From contig OZ220706.1 in assembly GCA_965116695.1 (NCBI GenBank), positions 868,001-932,000 on the forward strand: a DNA stretch of 64,000 nucleotides, written 5' to 3'. The position numbers were made by a program, and so were the translations under genes. The notes under the pieces were generated by a model, which did no database searches, was not told the origin of the DNA, and worked only from the letters and a program-made list of their open reading frames with translations. Positions within the stretch are counted from its first letter, which is position 1. Each line of letters opens with the position of its first letter. This DNA comes from JAJDTT01 sp965116695 (lineage in GTDB: Bacteria; Acidobacteriota; UBA6911; RPQK01; JAJDTT01). Shown here piece after piece: positions 44,371 through 54,200 of this stretch.

Positions 44371-46245
44371 ATGACTGTCTTGCGTGACAATTACCCTGAA
44401 GATCTAATTCTAACTGTTGAGGATTTTCGAGGATGTGGCTGGAAAGCGGAACTGGCCGACTTAGACGGTGAGATTTACTCGTCAATGTGGGACGCATTCT
44501 TCATCGCTGGTAAGAAGGCCATGGATGAAGAGCGGCAAGCCCACGGCAAGGCGCTACTGTTGCTAGCTCACGCCTGTTCAATAAGATTCTCACACGACAG
44601 TATCAACGAGCCATTCAGGCCTTTCCGTAGGATGGATCGCCGCCGACCGATCCTCTCAGACGAATTTTCTGATGCAGATATCACCTTCTTTTCCCAGATT
44701 GTCGACGAAATTGATGATCCATGGTTGAAGGCACGTCTGGCTGATCTCGTCTGGGTCACACTACACCCTCGTCAACCCAGATTCGCTTTGGCAGCCATCG
44801 ACAGCTACCGGTCGATTCCGTTGGATGAAGAAACATGGTGGCGTAACGGTGAAGAATGCTGGAAGCGCGCAATAGTACTGGCTCGTATGCTCCGATCAGG
44901 AGCCGGCAATCGCCTTGTCCAAATGGAATCCTCGATCATTGATGCATTCGAGTTGACCACAAAACAGAACGGCTTCTACGGTTACAAACTGGCTAACTTG
45001 CTCCGATCGAATGCCTTTGGAAGAAAGCACTCAACTATGATCGCAAAACATCTTGAGTTATTAGCTCGAGAGTTTGAGCACGAACGTAATTTATTCAAGG
45101 CGCGCGACTACTTTAGATTGTCCGCCGACTGGTTTAAGGACTCTGGGGACAACGTTAACTCAGTCAGAATGACGGTCGCGACCGCTGAAACCTTGGTCAA
45201 AGAAGCCATCGACAAGATTTCTTCGAGCAAACCTAGCCACTTAGCCGCCACAATCTTCTACGAGAAGGCTGTCCAGATTTACCGAACTATTCCTCGGACA
45301 GAGCGTGCGGCGCATAGTGTGGACGAACGCATTGCCTATCTGCAGAAATGTCTCAATGAATGTGGCGAGAAATCCTGGGAAGAGATGCGCGTGATCAGTG
45401 TTCCGAGTGTAGATATCACTTCAGTTATCGAAAATGCCCGTAATTCAGTAAAGGGAAAAGCTCCAGTTGAGGCATTGAAGGCTTTCATTGAGTTACATAG
45501 CTTCGTAAATGCCGAAGAATTGCGCGAACGCGTGATCACGCGCCTTGATATGTATCCGCTACAATCGTTGTTTCCCGCGGCGATTTTGGGACGCGATGGC
45601 CGCACCATTGCAAGACGGCCTGGAATGGGAGACAGCGCTGCATTGTCTGAAGATGAGAGGCTGATTCGCTCCGAGATGATCAATGAATACATTATGCGTG
45701 TAGAGATTGCTAGTCGTTGCATCTACGCTGCGCATGAGATTTTACTCTTGGAACATCGCATACAGGAACATGATTTCATCGATTTATCCCGTCAGTCTCC
45801 CATCGTTCCAATAGGACGGGAGTTACTTTTTGGAAAGGCATTATTCGCAGGTTACGACCAAGATTTTGTCACAGCTCTCCATCTTCTAGTGCCACAAATT
45901 GAGCACATGGTTCGAGTCCACTTGAAACAATCCGGTGTGCAAACTATACACTTGGATAGCAACGGTATAGAGAATGAAAAAAGTCTTAGTTCGCTTATGG
46001 ACCTTCCCCAGACGGAAAGTATATTCGGCTCAAACCTGACATTCGAGATTAAGGCGCTTCTTTGTGACCCCTTTGGACCAAATCTAAGGAATGAACTTGC
46101 GCACGGACTGCTTGACGACGGTGGGTGTTACTCCAGTCCCGCTATTTATGCGTGGTGGTTTGGATTAAAGCTTGTATTGAACACCTACAGGAATGCATTG
46201 CGTAATAATGTCAAAGGTAGTGAATCCGGAAAGAATACGGCATGA
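44371..46245 (+). CDS. DUF4209 domain-containing protein
   Basis: A 624-residue, mostly helical protein. The N-terminal two thirds look like repeated helical pairs (TPR-like) with no catalytic motif. The C-terminus carries the family signature, including FGPNLRNELAHGLL, with RN and H residues as in the HEPN-like DUF4209 branch. HEPN-type RNases often have an R-x4-6-H motif; here RNELAH has R and H four residues apart, consistent with that. The codon use is AT-richer than the flanks. Two starts are possible: GTG 44338, or ATG 44371 with AAGGGA before it, preferred here. Such genes are common in defence islands. Confidence 0.7.
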   Translation: MTVLRDNYPEDLILTVEDFRGCGWKAELADLDGEIYSSMWDAFFIAGKKAMDEERQAHGKALLLLAHACSIRFSHDSINEPFRPFRRMDRRRPILSDEFSDADITFFSQIVDEIDDPWLKARLADLVWVTLHPRQPRFALAAIDSYRSIPLDEETWWRNGEECWKRAIVLARMLRSGAGNRLVQMESSIIDAFELTTKQNGFYGYKLANLLRSNAFGRKHSTMIAKHLELLAREFEHERNLFKARDYFRLSADWFKDSGDNVNSVRMTVATAETLVKEAIDKISSSKPSHLAATIFYEKAVQIYRTIPRTERAAHSVDERIAYLQKCLNECGEKSWEEMRVISVPSVDITSVIENARNSVKGKAPVEALKAFIELHSFVNAEELRERVITRLDMYPLQSLFPAAILGRDGRTIARRPGMGDSAALSEDERLIRSEMINEYIMRVEIASRCIYAAHEILLLEHRIQEHDFIDLSRQSPIVPIGRELLFGKALFAGYDQDFVTALHLLVPQIEHMVRVHLKQSGVQTIHLDSNGIENEKSLSSLMDLPQTESIFGSNLTFEIKALLCDPFGPNLRNELAHGLLDDGGCYSSPAIYAWWFGLKLVLNTYRNALRNNVKGSESGKNTA

Positions 46246-46454
46246 AAAGCTTTCGCCAGTTTATCCCGCCCTTGGTTGCGGATACCGATCACTTTGCCAT
46301 TGCATCGTGCACAGTCCACGCCGGGACCCGGGATGGCGAGTGATTGGGAACAGCCTGTATGCCAACTCCACCAGTTTGCACCCGAAGGAACGGACACCGA
46401 GTCAACGGTTTTCCCTACAAAGACTTGTGCTTCAGTTGAGCCCTACACAGTTAG

Positions 46455-46472
46455 GGAAGGTCTGATTAAGTC
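46455..46472 (+). repeat. IS5 left terminal inverted repeat
   Basis: Reads GGAAGGTCTGATTAAGTC. It pairs with the right end at 47627-47644 with 17 of 18 bases. It is preceded by the TTAG target duplication. Confidence 0.85.
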
Positions 46473-46527
46473 GAGTCAGCGTTCTGCACGATAATTCTTT
46501 CATCATCACTGCGTGGGGGGAAAGACG

Positions 46528-47481
46528 ATGTCGCAACGGACGTTCGCAGATCTAGAATACGACACCAAGAAGCGGGTGACGCGTCGAGAGAAGTTTCTGG
46601 CCCGCATGGACGGGTTGATTCCGTGGGAGCAGTTGGAAGCCCGGATTGAGCCGTTTTACCCGAAAGCGGGACGGGGCCAGCGTCCCTACCCGCTCTCGAC
46701 GATGCTGCGGGTTCACTGCGTGCAGCTGTTTTACAACCTGAGCGATCCGGGGATGGAGGATCTGCTCTATGAGGTGGAATCGGTGCGGCGGTTCGTGGGC
46801 CTGAAGCTCACGGGGCCGCTGCCGGACGAGACAACGATTCTGAAGTTCCGTCATCGGCTGGAGGAGCATGGTCTGGGGGAGGCGCTATTCGAGGAGATTG
46901 GTTCTCACCTGCAGCGGCAAGGCCTGCGGCTGAGCCGTGGGACGATCGTGGACGCGAGTATGCTGGCGGCGCCTTCCTCGACGAAAAACAAGGATCGGGC
47001 GCGGGATCCGGAGATGCACCAGACGAAAAAGGGAAAACAGTGGTATTTCGGAATGAAGGCCCACCTGGGGGTGGACGCCCAGACGGGGGTGGCGCACACG
47101 GTGGTGACGGCTCCGGCCAACGAGCATGACGTGACGCGGGCCTCCGAATTGCTGCACGGCTCGGAGTCGCAAGTTTGGGGGGATTCCGGATACCAGGGAG
47201 TGCAGAAGCGGTCGGAGAATCGAGATCGGCCGGTGGATTGGCAGGTGATGATGAAGCCCGGGAAGCGTTGGCAGCTGCCGCCGGAGAGTGAGGCGGCGTT
47301 GGCCGAGCGGCGCAAGGCATCGGTTCGGGCGAAGGCAGAACATGTGTTCGGGTACCTGAAACGGCATTTCGGCTACGCCAAGGTGCGCTACCGCGGGCTG
47401 GCGAAAAACACCCAACGGATCTATCTGCTGGTGGGATTCGCCAATCTGATGATCGCCGAGCGCTCCGGTGTGACCGCCTGA
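46528..47481 (+). CDS. IS5-type transposase
   Basis: A 317-residue DDE transposase. The catalytic triad is visible: Asp142 (TIVDASMLAAP), Asp219 (QVWGDSGYQG) and Glu271 (RAKAEHVFGYLKRHFGYAKVRYRG). The N-terminal QLFYNLSDPGMEDLLYE and FRHRLEEHG segments are those of the IS5 N-domain. GGGGGGAAAG precedes ATG 46528; an upstream GTG (46513) would add 5 residues. The reading frame is intact and the element has full ends, so it should be capable of transposition. Confidence 0.92.
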   Translation: MSQRTFADLEYDTKKRVTRREKFLARMDGLIPWEQLEARIEPFYPKAGRGQRPYPLSTMLRVHCVQLFYNLSDPGMEDLLYEVESVRRFVGLKLTGPLPDETTILKFRHRLEEHGLGEALFEEIGSHLQRQGLRLSRGTIVDASMLAAPSSTKNKDRARDPEMHQTKKGKQWYFGMKAHLGVDAQTGVAHTVVTAPANEHDVTRASELLHGSESQVWGDSGYQGVQKRSENRDRPVDWQVMMKPGKRWQLPPESEAALAERRKASVRAKAEHVFGYLKRHFGYAKVRYRGLAKNTQRIYLLVGFANLMIAERSGVTA

Positions 47482-47626
47482 TCGGAATGCGGAACGGCTG
47501 TGTTTGAGGCTGGGGAATCCGTCTCGCAATCGCTTGGTCAAGACCAATTCAGGGTTGCAAATCCCAGGTTACAACGCCTGGATCCGAAAAAGGCAGGGAT
47601 ACAAGGTCTGTTTCGCCCCATATGAG

Positions 47627-47644
47627 GACTTATTCAGACCTTCC
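47627..47644 (-). repeat. IS5 right terminal inverted repeat
   Basis: On the plus strand it reads GACTTATTCAGACCTTCC, the complement of the left end with one mismatch, and is followed by the TTAG duplication. Confidence 0.85.
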
Positions 47645-47728
47645 TTAGTTCTCATCCGGACATCGTAAGTCTTTGAGAGATCCTGACGACAAGCTATTCT
47701 GGCGAAATTGGGCTTTCTAGATTGGCTG

Positions 47729-48688
47729 TCATCGACGAGTTATCTTCGGGCCAAGATACAGGATGTATACAGGATCATCGGCCCTTCGCGTCCATGAATA
47801 ATGAAGGCGAAGTGTCAGCCGGCGTTCTTTTCCGTGCCAAGTCCCGAACAGGAACCGTCCGGTTTCGGTCGGATGCGAAAAGGTCAGGTCCTTTTTGAAC
47901 CGGCTCTTCTCTCTGTCCGAGGAGTCGGAAAAGTGCGCATTGTTCCCCGTAAAATAGTCTTGGTAGATTCGTTGGCCTTCACGTGTCCGTACGCCGTTCG
48001 CGTCGAATGCGTGTGCGAAGCGGTTGAGAATGGCGAGCAGAAAAATAATGCGATCTGCGGAACTTCGTACGAATTGAGTCCCATCGAGCGGGTCAAGCCA
48101 ATCATCGGCAAAAACCAGCTTTGCGAACCGGGAACTGGACACGCCGTGAAGGTCCCGCCATGTAGCGATTGGCGGCGCTATTTTGTCCAGGGACATCTCC
48201 AGTTCATTTAATTCCCACCAGTTGTCAACTACGGCCCTTTGGTCCTCCATTTCTTCGGCTTCCCGACGCCAGATCACTTCCACGGGCGAATAGTTCCAAT
48301 CGGTAGGCAACGCGCTGATCAGGCTAGATATGACACCATGGATGTTGCGGTATGCAGCCTCGCCGATACCTGTGTCAGTGACGATCAGGTCGTTGCATTC
48401 CAGATATTCATTTCCGCGATGCTGCCGAAGATCGTCCCAGAACGGACCGCCGCGAGTCAGCCAGAACATCGCGGCTCGCCGTTCGGCTTCCGGCAACCGA
48501 CCAATGGCACGAGGCATCGACACTCCCGGCATCACCTCGGCATTCAGAATCGCCCGATGGCAAAACATGTCGCAATTGAACCTTCCCACGAGATTCCGCA
48601 TAGACATCAACCGGTCCAACGCAGCGCGAAACGATGGCATATCATGGAATTGACGGTGGATAGACAGTTCGTTGACAAAGAAATCCAC
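47729..48688 (-). CDS. Unrecognised third protein of a DUF262-AAA operon
   Basis: A 319-residue soluble protein. The start FFVNELSIHRQFHDM, the stretch VGRFNCDMFCHRAILNAEVMPG, then GGPFWDDLRQHRGNEYLECNDLIVTDTG and HYSWTRRADDPVYILYLGP are not part of any family I can name. The N-terminal pattern (NELSIH-QF) also occurs, from memory, in proteins beside DUF262 and AAA genes. GTG 48688 is chosen because GGAG lies 7 bp before it and it begins 1 bp after the ATPase stop; a longer frame with a TTG is less likely. The last gene of an operon with the ATPase and DUF262 protein. Confidence 0.6.
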   Translation of the reverse strand: MDFFVNELSIHRQFHDMPSFRAALDRLMSMRNLVGRFNCDMFCHRAILNAEVMPGVSMPRAIGRLPEAERRAAMFWLTRGGPFWDDLRQHRGNEYLECNDLIVTDTGIGEAAYRNIHGVISSLISALPTDWNYSPVEVIWRREAEEMEDQRAVVDNWWELNELEMSLDKIAPPIATWRDLHGVSSSRFAKLVFADDWLDPLDGTQFVRSSADRIIFLLAILNRFAHAFDANGVRTREGQRIYQDYFTGNNAHFSDSSDREKSRFKKDLTFSHPTETGRFLFGTWHGKERRLTLRLHYSWTRRADDPVYILYLGPKITRR

Positions 48689-48689
48689 G

Positions 48690-49829
48690 TCAGCTCCACC
48701 CCGCAAAGTAGTTCATATCCTTGTCGAACTGATCGAAGAAATCCTCGGGCCAGTCGTCGATGTTCCCATCGCCATCGATGAGCGGACTCTGCACCTGTGC
48801 GATACCTTCCCGCTCGGCTTCCTGCCGCGGCCTGAAGAAATGCAGGGCAACATCTTCAGGCGGAAGGGTCCTGTTCTTGACCGCACGCCGGACCCCATTC
48901 AACACATGGTCGCTATGTGTTTCAAGGATCACCTGTACACCTGCAACGGCGACTTGTGCCAGAAACACTCCCATCATTGCCTGCCCAGCGGGGTGAAGAT
49001 GGACTTCGGGATTCTCAATCACAAGCAGGTCATTACGCTGCGCGGACAGCGCTGCCACCACAATTGGTAAGACCTGCGTGATCCCGAAACCTGTGTGGCT
49101 TGGACGATGGAAGTCCACATCTCTGGATGTTCGAATTCCCAATGTCACTGCATTGGCCCTTGGAATCTTTGTCATCGCCAATTCACAACCGGGAAAAAAG
49201 CTTCCCATGCGCGCTTCTACTTGTCGCATTCGCGTCGGTGGTACGCCCCTGACCGCTACGGATTCGGAAACACGCTCATCACGACCGGCGTAAAGAACAC
49301 TGACAGCATTGTCTCCCGTCGGCCCGACGACGGACGTGAGCCCGAGACCCTCCAACATATAGGTCTCGCGCGGGCCTAACCTTTCAGCCGTCAGATAGGT
49401 CATACGGCAAAGACGATCAGACATCGATCTGTCAAATTTCGGGGGCAACAAATGGTGCAGCGTTTCTGGATTGTCCAGGCTTTTGCTACCTATGTTGACG
49501 CGGACTACGCCCAAGGACATTCCGGTGCGGTCCCCCTCAAATCCCCATCGATACATAGCTACATCGTCTACCAGCCCAATCTCAAAGCCGAGCTTGCCGG
49601 TGATTTTATCGATTACGTCCTCGGCTGTACCCAGCTGCACAGTGTCGCCGTTGAGCGCCAATCGCGTGGACCATTCATGTTCACGCATGGTCTGATGCAA
49701 TAGCGCAAGGGCCTGTATCACCGACGATTTACCGGAGGCGTTAAGACCAGTCAGGAGGGTCAGCGGCCGCATGAAGAGCTTCAACAAGCGAAAACACTTG
49801 AAGTGACGCAGATCAATCTGTGTGATCAC
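48690..49829 (-). CDS. AAA family ATPase, DUF3696-type
   Basis: A 379-residue ABC/SMC-like AAA ATPase. The Walker A GLNASGKSS lies at 28-36. The LLVIENPEVHLHPAGQA segment holds the Walker B with its adjoining D-loop, and LETHSDHVLNGVRR the switch His. The C-terminal RTLPPEDVALHFF region matches DUF3696. The enzyme probably senses or loads onto DNA and drives a partner effector. GTG 49829 has GAGGAGG before it and overlaps the DUF262 stop by 17 bp, so translation is coupled. The downstream unknown gene begins 1 bp after its stop. Confidence 0.82.
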   Translation of the reverse strand: MITQIDLRHFKCFRLLKLFMRPLTLLTGLNASGKSSVIQALALLHQTMREHEWSTRLALNGDTVQLGTAEDVIDKITGKLGFEIGLVDDVAMYRWGFEGDRTGMSLGVVRVNIGSKSLDNPETLHHLLPPKFDRSMSDRLCRMTYLTAERLGPRETYMLEGLGLTSVVGPTGDNAVSVLYAGRDERVSESVAVRGVPPTRMRQVEARMGSFFPGCELAMTKIPRANAVTLGIRTSRDVDFHRPSHTGFGITQVLPIVVAALSAQRNDLLVIENPEVHLHPAGQAMMGVFLAQVAVAGVQVILETHSDHVLNGVRRAVKNRTLPPEDVALHFFRPRQEAEREGIAQVQSPLIDGDGNIDDWPEDFFDQFDKDMNYFAGWS

Positions 49830-50922
49830 CGAGAACCTCCTCAAAAACCCTCTGTGTCAACTGAAAACGGGTCTTCACCCTAGACGTGCTGTTCGTAGAA
49901 ATTGAAATTGCGTTATGGAAAGCGTCGTCATCAAGTAACTTATGAATCGCCGAACGAAGACGTGCGGCGCACATTTTGACTCGGTCGCAAGAATAATGGG
50001 ACAAACCCGTGGACATCACGTCCCAGAGAGACGCGTTGATGACGTTGCGCGCCACCTGATCTGGAGAGTGTTTTCTGAACGCGTGGCGCTTGAACAGAAG
50101 CAGGTTGTTGGAGAGTCCCCTGCGATGCTCCATCGACAGTTTCTCCAAGTCGGATTTCTTCATCTTGTTCATGGTTTTCAAGCATTTCGCCAGGAAACTG
50201 TCCATGTCGCCATGGTATCCATCAAGACCAACCAGTTGGAACGCGCAAAATCGATTGACGAACTCCCGGTCCCGCATGGTCTTCTGATTCAGGCTTCTGC
50301 CGGTCGCCTCAAGAAAGATGTCGGTTCGTGCCTCCCGTTTGAGGAATCGGGTGGCTGCGCCCATGAACAGAGAGTTGCGCATCTGTTGCCGGGTAAGCGG
50401 CACACCGCTGTTCACTCGCTCAAATATGTCCAAGCGGACTGGCTCCGGCGCCCTAGAGTCGATGATGTAAAAAATGAGGTTGCAGTCCTCGATTCGATTC
50501 TGAAACTTGGCCGGAAGATCCGAGAACCGCTTGCCGTTAAGTAGTTCGCGGTCCGGCAGGCGCAACTTCAGCTCGCCGTCCACGAACTGTTTGAAAGTGG
50601 CTAGGCGCTGTAAACCGTCGACCACCACCATCCGTCCTTCCGTGTCTTCAGCCATGTAGAACACCGGCAGAGGAATGCGCATGATGACAGATTCAATCAG
50701 CCTGCTCTGTTTGACTTCCGGCCAGATGAAATCGCGCTGGAAGTCCGGATTCATCACATACGTACCGCGGCGGATTCGCCGAAGGACCTCGTAAACAGTT
50801 CTGCGATCATCTCGAATCAGCAGTTCGTCGAGCGGATAATTGCCCCAGGATGTTTTGTCCTCGAGATCCAGACCCTCGATATTTTCACTCTCCGCCGATT
50901 GAGCGGATTCCCCATCGCTCAT
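49813..50922 (-). CDS. DUF262 domain-containing protein (ParB-like fold)
   Basis: A 369-residue protein with the DUF262 pattern: NPDFQRDFIWPEVKQSRLIES (about 58-77), the active-type motif VVDGLQRLATF at 101-110, and DIFERVNSGVPLTRQQMRNS. DUF262 proteins, as in GmrS, bind or hydrolyse NTP and often pair with a DUF1524 nuclease; no HNH/DUF1524 domain is fused here. The ATG at 50922 has GGGAG upstream and is preferred to a TTG at 50964. It is the first gene of a three-gene operon with an AAA ATPase and an unknown protein. Confidence 0.8.
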   Translation of the reverse strand: MSDGESAQSAESENIEGLDLEDKTSWGNYPLDELLIRDDRRTVYEVLRRIRRGTYVMNPDFQRDFIWPEVKQSRLIESVIMRIPLPVFYMAEDTEGRMVVVDGLQRLATFKQFVDGELKLRLPDRELLNGKRFSDLPAKFQNRIEDCNLIFYIIDSRAPEPVRLDIFERVNSGVPLTRQQMRNSLFMGAATRFLKREARTDIFLEATGRSLNQKTMRDREFVNRFCAFQLVGLDGYHGDMDSFLAKCLKTMNKMKKSDLEKLSMEHRRGLSNNLLLFKRHAFRKHSPDQVARNVINASLWDVMSTGLSHYSCDRVKMCAARLRSAIHKLLDDDAFHNAISISTNSTSRVKTRFQLTQRVFEEVLGDHTD

Positions 50923-51239
50923 TGCGTCGTCACTCCCTGTTTTTTCCCGAACAGTTCTATCCAATCATCGTTCGGGCTGTGTTTCCAGCCGACGGCTCGA
51001 CTACGGGGATCAGCTTCGGCTCGTCGCCAAGTAGTCCATGCCAGATGAGGCATCGGGCACAATGCCACGATTATCGTTTTCCACTCTACCGAATGTCCTG
51101 TATGTTCTGATATTCCTTGCCGATGCGAAAAACAGTTGGCTCAATTGTGCCGTCTCCGCCTGCCCGCCAAGAGCCGAATCTTCCTCAGTCTGTTACCCGG
51201 AAGACGCGGCTTCCGGGATAGACCTCATTGAAGAACACG
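50923..51239. terminator. 317-bp spacer with an 8-bp hairpin between two operons
   Basis: No supported gene lies here. A perfect stem CCCGGAAG (51196-51203) with CTTCCGGG (51210-51217) and a 6-base loop sits just beyond the stop of the helicase gene on its minus strand. A T-run is absent, so a rho-independent terminator is possible but not clear. The spacer probably also holds the promoter of the DUF262 operon. Confidence 0.35.
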
Positions 51240-54200
51240 TCAGGAATACTCAGGTCTGCCCTCCAGGATTTCCTTCAACGTCTTGGTGACTGGAATTTCC
51301 TCCGCCAGTTCTATGAACTCCGGTTGTGTGAACAGCGAGTTCCCCGGCGACCAGAGTTCCATGCTCTCGGAATGCTTCTCGTAGTATCCCGGATCGGTCG
51401 TCACGCGGACTCGTTCCGTACTACCCGGTTTGAGAACACCGTATTCGCGATGTCCCATTGGTTTGACGTCAAACCCGGAAGGCATGAGATTAGGGGATCG
51501 GATTACCCGATCCAGATCCTCCATGGTCACCGGTGACGGCGCGCGTTTCGGCATTGCGAGATCGCTTTCCGTTACCGCATCGATATCGAAACCCCGTCCC
51601 TCGGCTTCCTGAGTCTGTTGCTCGATGGCGTCCACGATTTTCGCCCGTTCCCGGGCATCCCGTGATTCGCCAGACAGCACCGTTTCAGAGATCCGTCGCG
51701 GCAATTGAGCCAGGATCGGCTGCAAGCGACCGACCACAGACTGGAACAGGCCGATCCGGTGCCTCAGCGCTCTGTACACGTCGGTCTCGACCGTGTCCTC
51801 GTAGTGCAGATTCACGATGCGAATGACTTGGTACTCCTGCCCGAGGCGGTCGATGCGGCCGATTCGCTGTTCCACCCGCATGGGATTCCACGGCATGTCG
51901 TAATTGACGAGTGCCCCACAGAACTGGAAATTCAAGCCCTCCGCCGCGGCGTCCGTACAAAGCAGAATGTCAGCCTCACCGGCGCGGAAACGCCGCTTGG
52001 CCTCGTCACGGTTGATCCCCCTCCAAGAACCGTCGACCGAGGGAATTTCCCCTCCCCGCCCCGAGAAACACATCAACCTGAAATCGGTGTACTTCAGCAG
52101 TTCCGCACGCAGGAAATCCATCGTATCGGTGTACTGGGTGAAGACCATTGCCTGTCCGTATCCGGCTCGACTCAGGTCGTGAAGGATCTCCTTCAGACTC
52201 CCGAGCTTGCTGTCCGGCAGCAGACGGCCAACTCGGTCGAGGAGGTCTCCGATGTCGGCCTTTTCCTCTGCGGCCAGCGCTTGCCGCGTCAACTCCTCCA
52301 ACTGATCGGCATCCGGAATTTCATCCACCGCCTCATCTTCGGGTGCATCCTCCTCCAGATTCTTCAATGCAACCGCGTCACCGGCAGCAATGGCTTCGAG
52401 ATGGTTCCGTAGCGTCTTGCTCAAGGCGCTGAAACTGCTGGCCAGACGGCGGCGGTATATGGTCATGACAAATCCCACCGCCGAGCGCTCCTTGGCGCTG
52501 GCCTGGTTGTAGGTGCTCGAAATATAGTCCTCCACCGCCTCGTAAATCAGACGTTCGTCCGGTGTCATCTCCAGGAAGCGATCCTCAACGTGACGTTCCC
52601 CGATCCGCGTCGTCAACTGGCCGACCTGGAAATAGCGCCGCAGCAATTCCCGCGTGTGTCGTGAAACCAGCCTGCGGAGGGGCGTGTTCGCTCGCATAAT
52701 CCGGATTGCTGCCCGTCGTTCCTTTGTTTCCAACTGGCGCCGCGGGATGGTCGCTTCGTGGCGTAGCGCGCGGAGAACCTTTTTCACCTTCAGCCGGGAC
52801 AGGTCAACCAGGCGTTGAGCGTCCTCCCTCCTGGTCCCTTCATAGCCGCTCTCGACCGATCGAAACAACCGGGCCATGCGCTCCAATGCGTCCCCTGATG
52901 GACTCGGATGTTCGATGTCATCGAAGAACTTGAGAAACGCCTCGGGTGACCACTCCCGCGGCAGCCCCAGGAGATCCAAGAGATCCCAGACTTCAATGGG
53001 ATGAACCTGCATCGGCGTCGCCGTCAGAAGCACCAGGCCCTCCGTGCGATCCCTCAAGCCTCGCATCAACCGGAGCAGCGCATTCGGCCCACCCTGCTGC
53101 GGGCTTCCCGCGGCTTGGCGCCGGGCATGGTGGGCTTCGTCGAGCACGACCAGATCCCAGGGTTCCGCCTCTTCCAAAAGCATCCTAGCGCGGTCGCGCC
53201 GCCGCATCATCTGACTCGACGCAATCACTACCGGTTCGCCATGCCAAGCGTGTTGGTCCACTTTGCGCTCGTTGCGGCCACGCCACGCAGGAGACGGGTA
53301 CCAAGAAAGTCTCCGGCCGTCGTAGATGGGCCAATTGAGATTGAACTTCTCTCGCAGTTCGATTTGCCACTGCCTGAGGATCGCCTTGGGTGCCAAGATC
53401 AGGATCCGTCTGGCTCGCCGGGCAAGCCAAGCTTGGCGCAGCAGCATGCCGGCCTGGATGGTTTTCCCGAGGCCGACTTCGTCGGCGATGAGCAGGCGAG
53501 GCGGCCAATCGCGGTAGAGGCGTTCGAACGCCCGCACCTGGTGCGACCAGGGAATGACCGCGGAGGTCGCTTCGCCCACGCGTTCGCCCCCATCCCGAAG
53601 TGAAGGAGCCTGTCGGATAAACGACCAGACGCGGCTTTTCAGGTCCGTAGCCGGCGGGTGCGTCCGCTCCGCCCGTTCCTTCCTACGAGGTTTGTGTTTC
53701 TCTTTCCCGGACTTCCGCAGGCGGGCGGGCAGGCCGTCCGACGGCATAAACCGCAGCAGGTCGCGGCGGACGGCATCGGGCACGTTGAGCACGATCAAGC
53801 GGTGAGCCTCGTCCTCCCAGACGCGCGTGAAGTTGGCCTCCTCGTTCGCTACGCGCGGGGAATCCGTTCCCCAGCTTGTGTAGACGCTGATGCTCTCCCA
53901 GTTGTCCTGCCAACCGGAAAACGTCTCATTCAGGCTGCCGGTCCAGGCGATCCTGTCGCCGACTCGATCCTCAATGATTCCGGACTTCTCGTGAAAGATG
54001 CCGCCCGCCGGGATTGGCCTTCGTTTCGCGTCGCACGGGACGGCCACCTTCACGTCCAAGTGTCCGCGCGCGACCATCCAGGCCAGCAGTTCCAGCGCAT
54101 CCGATGTCTCCGGTTCGGTAGGGTCGAGAGGGAAAGCGGTCAGATGCCGTTCGACCAAGTGGCGAAGCTGCTCGCCCTTCTCGATGGCTTCGATCTCGGG

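Larger units (their letters stand above)
46455..47644 (+). mobile_element. Intact IS5-type insertion sequence (1190 bp)
   Basis: The ends are 18-bp terminal inverted repeats with one mismatch: GGAAGGTCTGATTAAGTC at 46455-46472 and its near-complement at 47627-47644. A 4-bp direct duplication TTAG flanks the element (46451-46454 and 47645-47648), matching the YTAR target choice of IS5-type elements. One transposase gene fills it and shows no break, so the insertion is probably recent. Confidence 0.88.

Noticed and set aside
46276..46494. Short plus-strand frame interrupted by the IS5 element
   Set aside because: Rejoining the sequence at TTAG gives only a short extra tail, and no family similarity was found on either side.
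51038..51289. Plus-strand 83-residue frame before the helicase end
   Set aside because: It overlaps the terminator-like hairpin and the helicase 3' end and has no similarity pattern.
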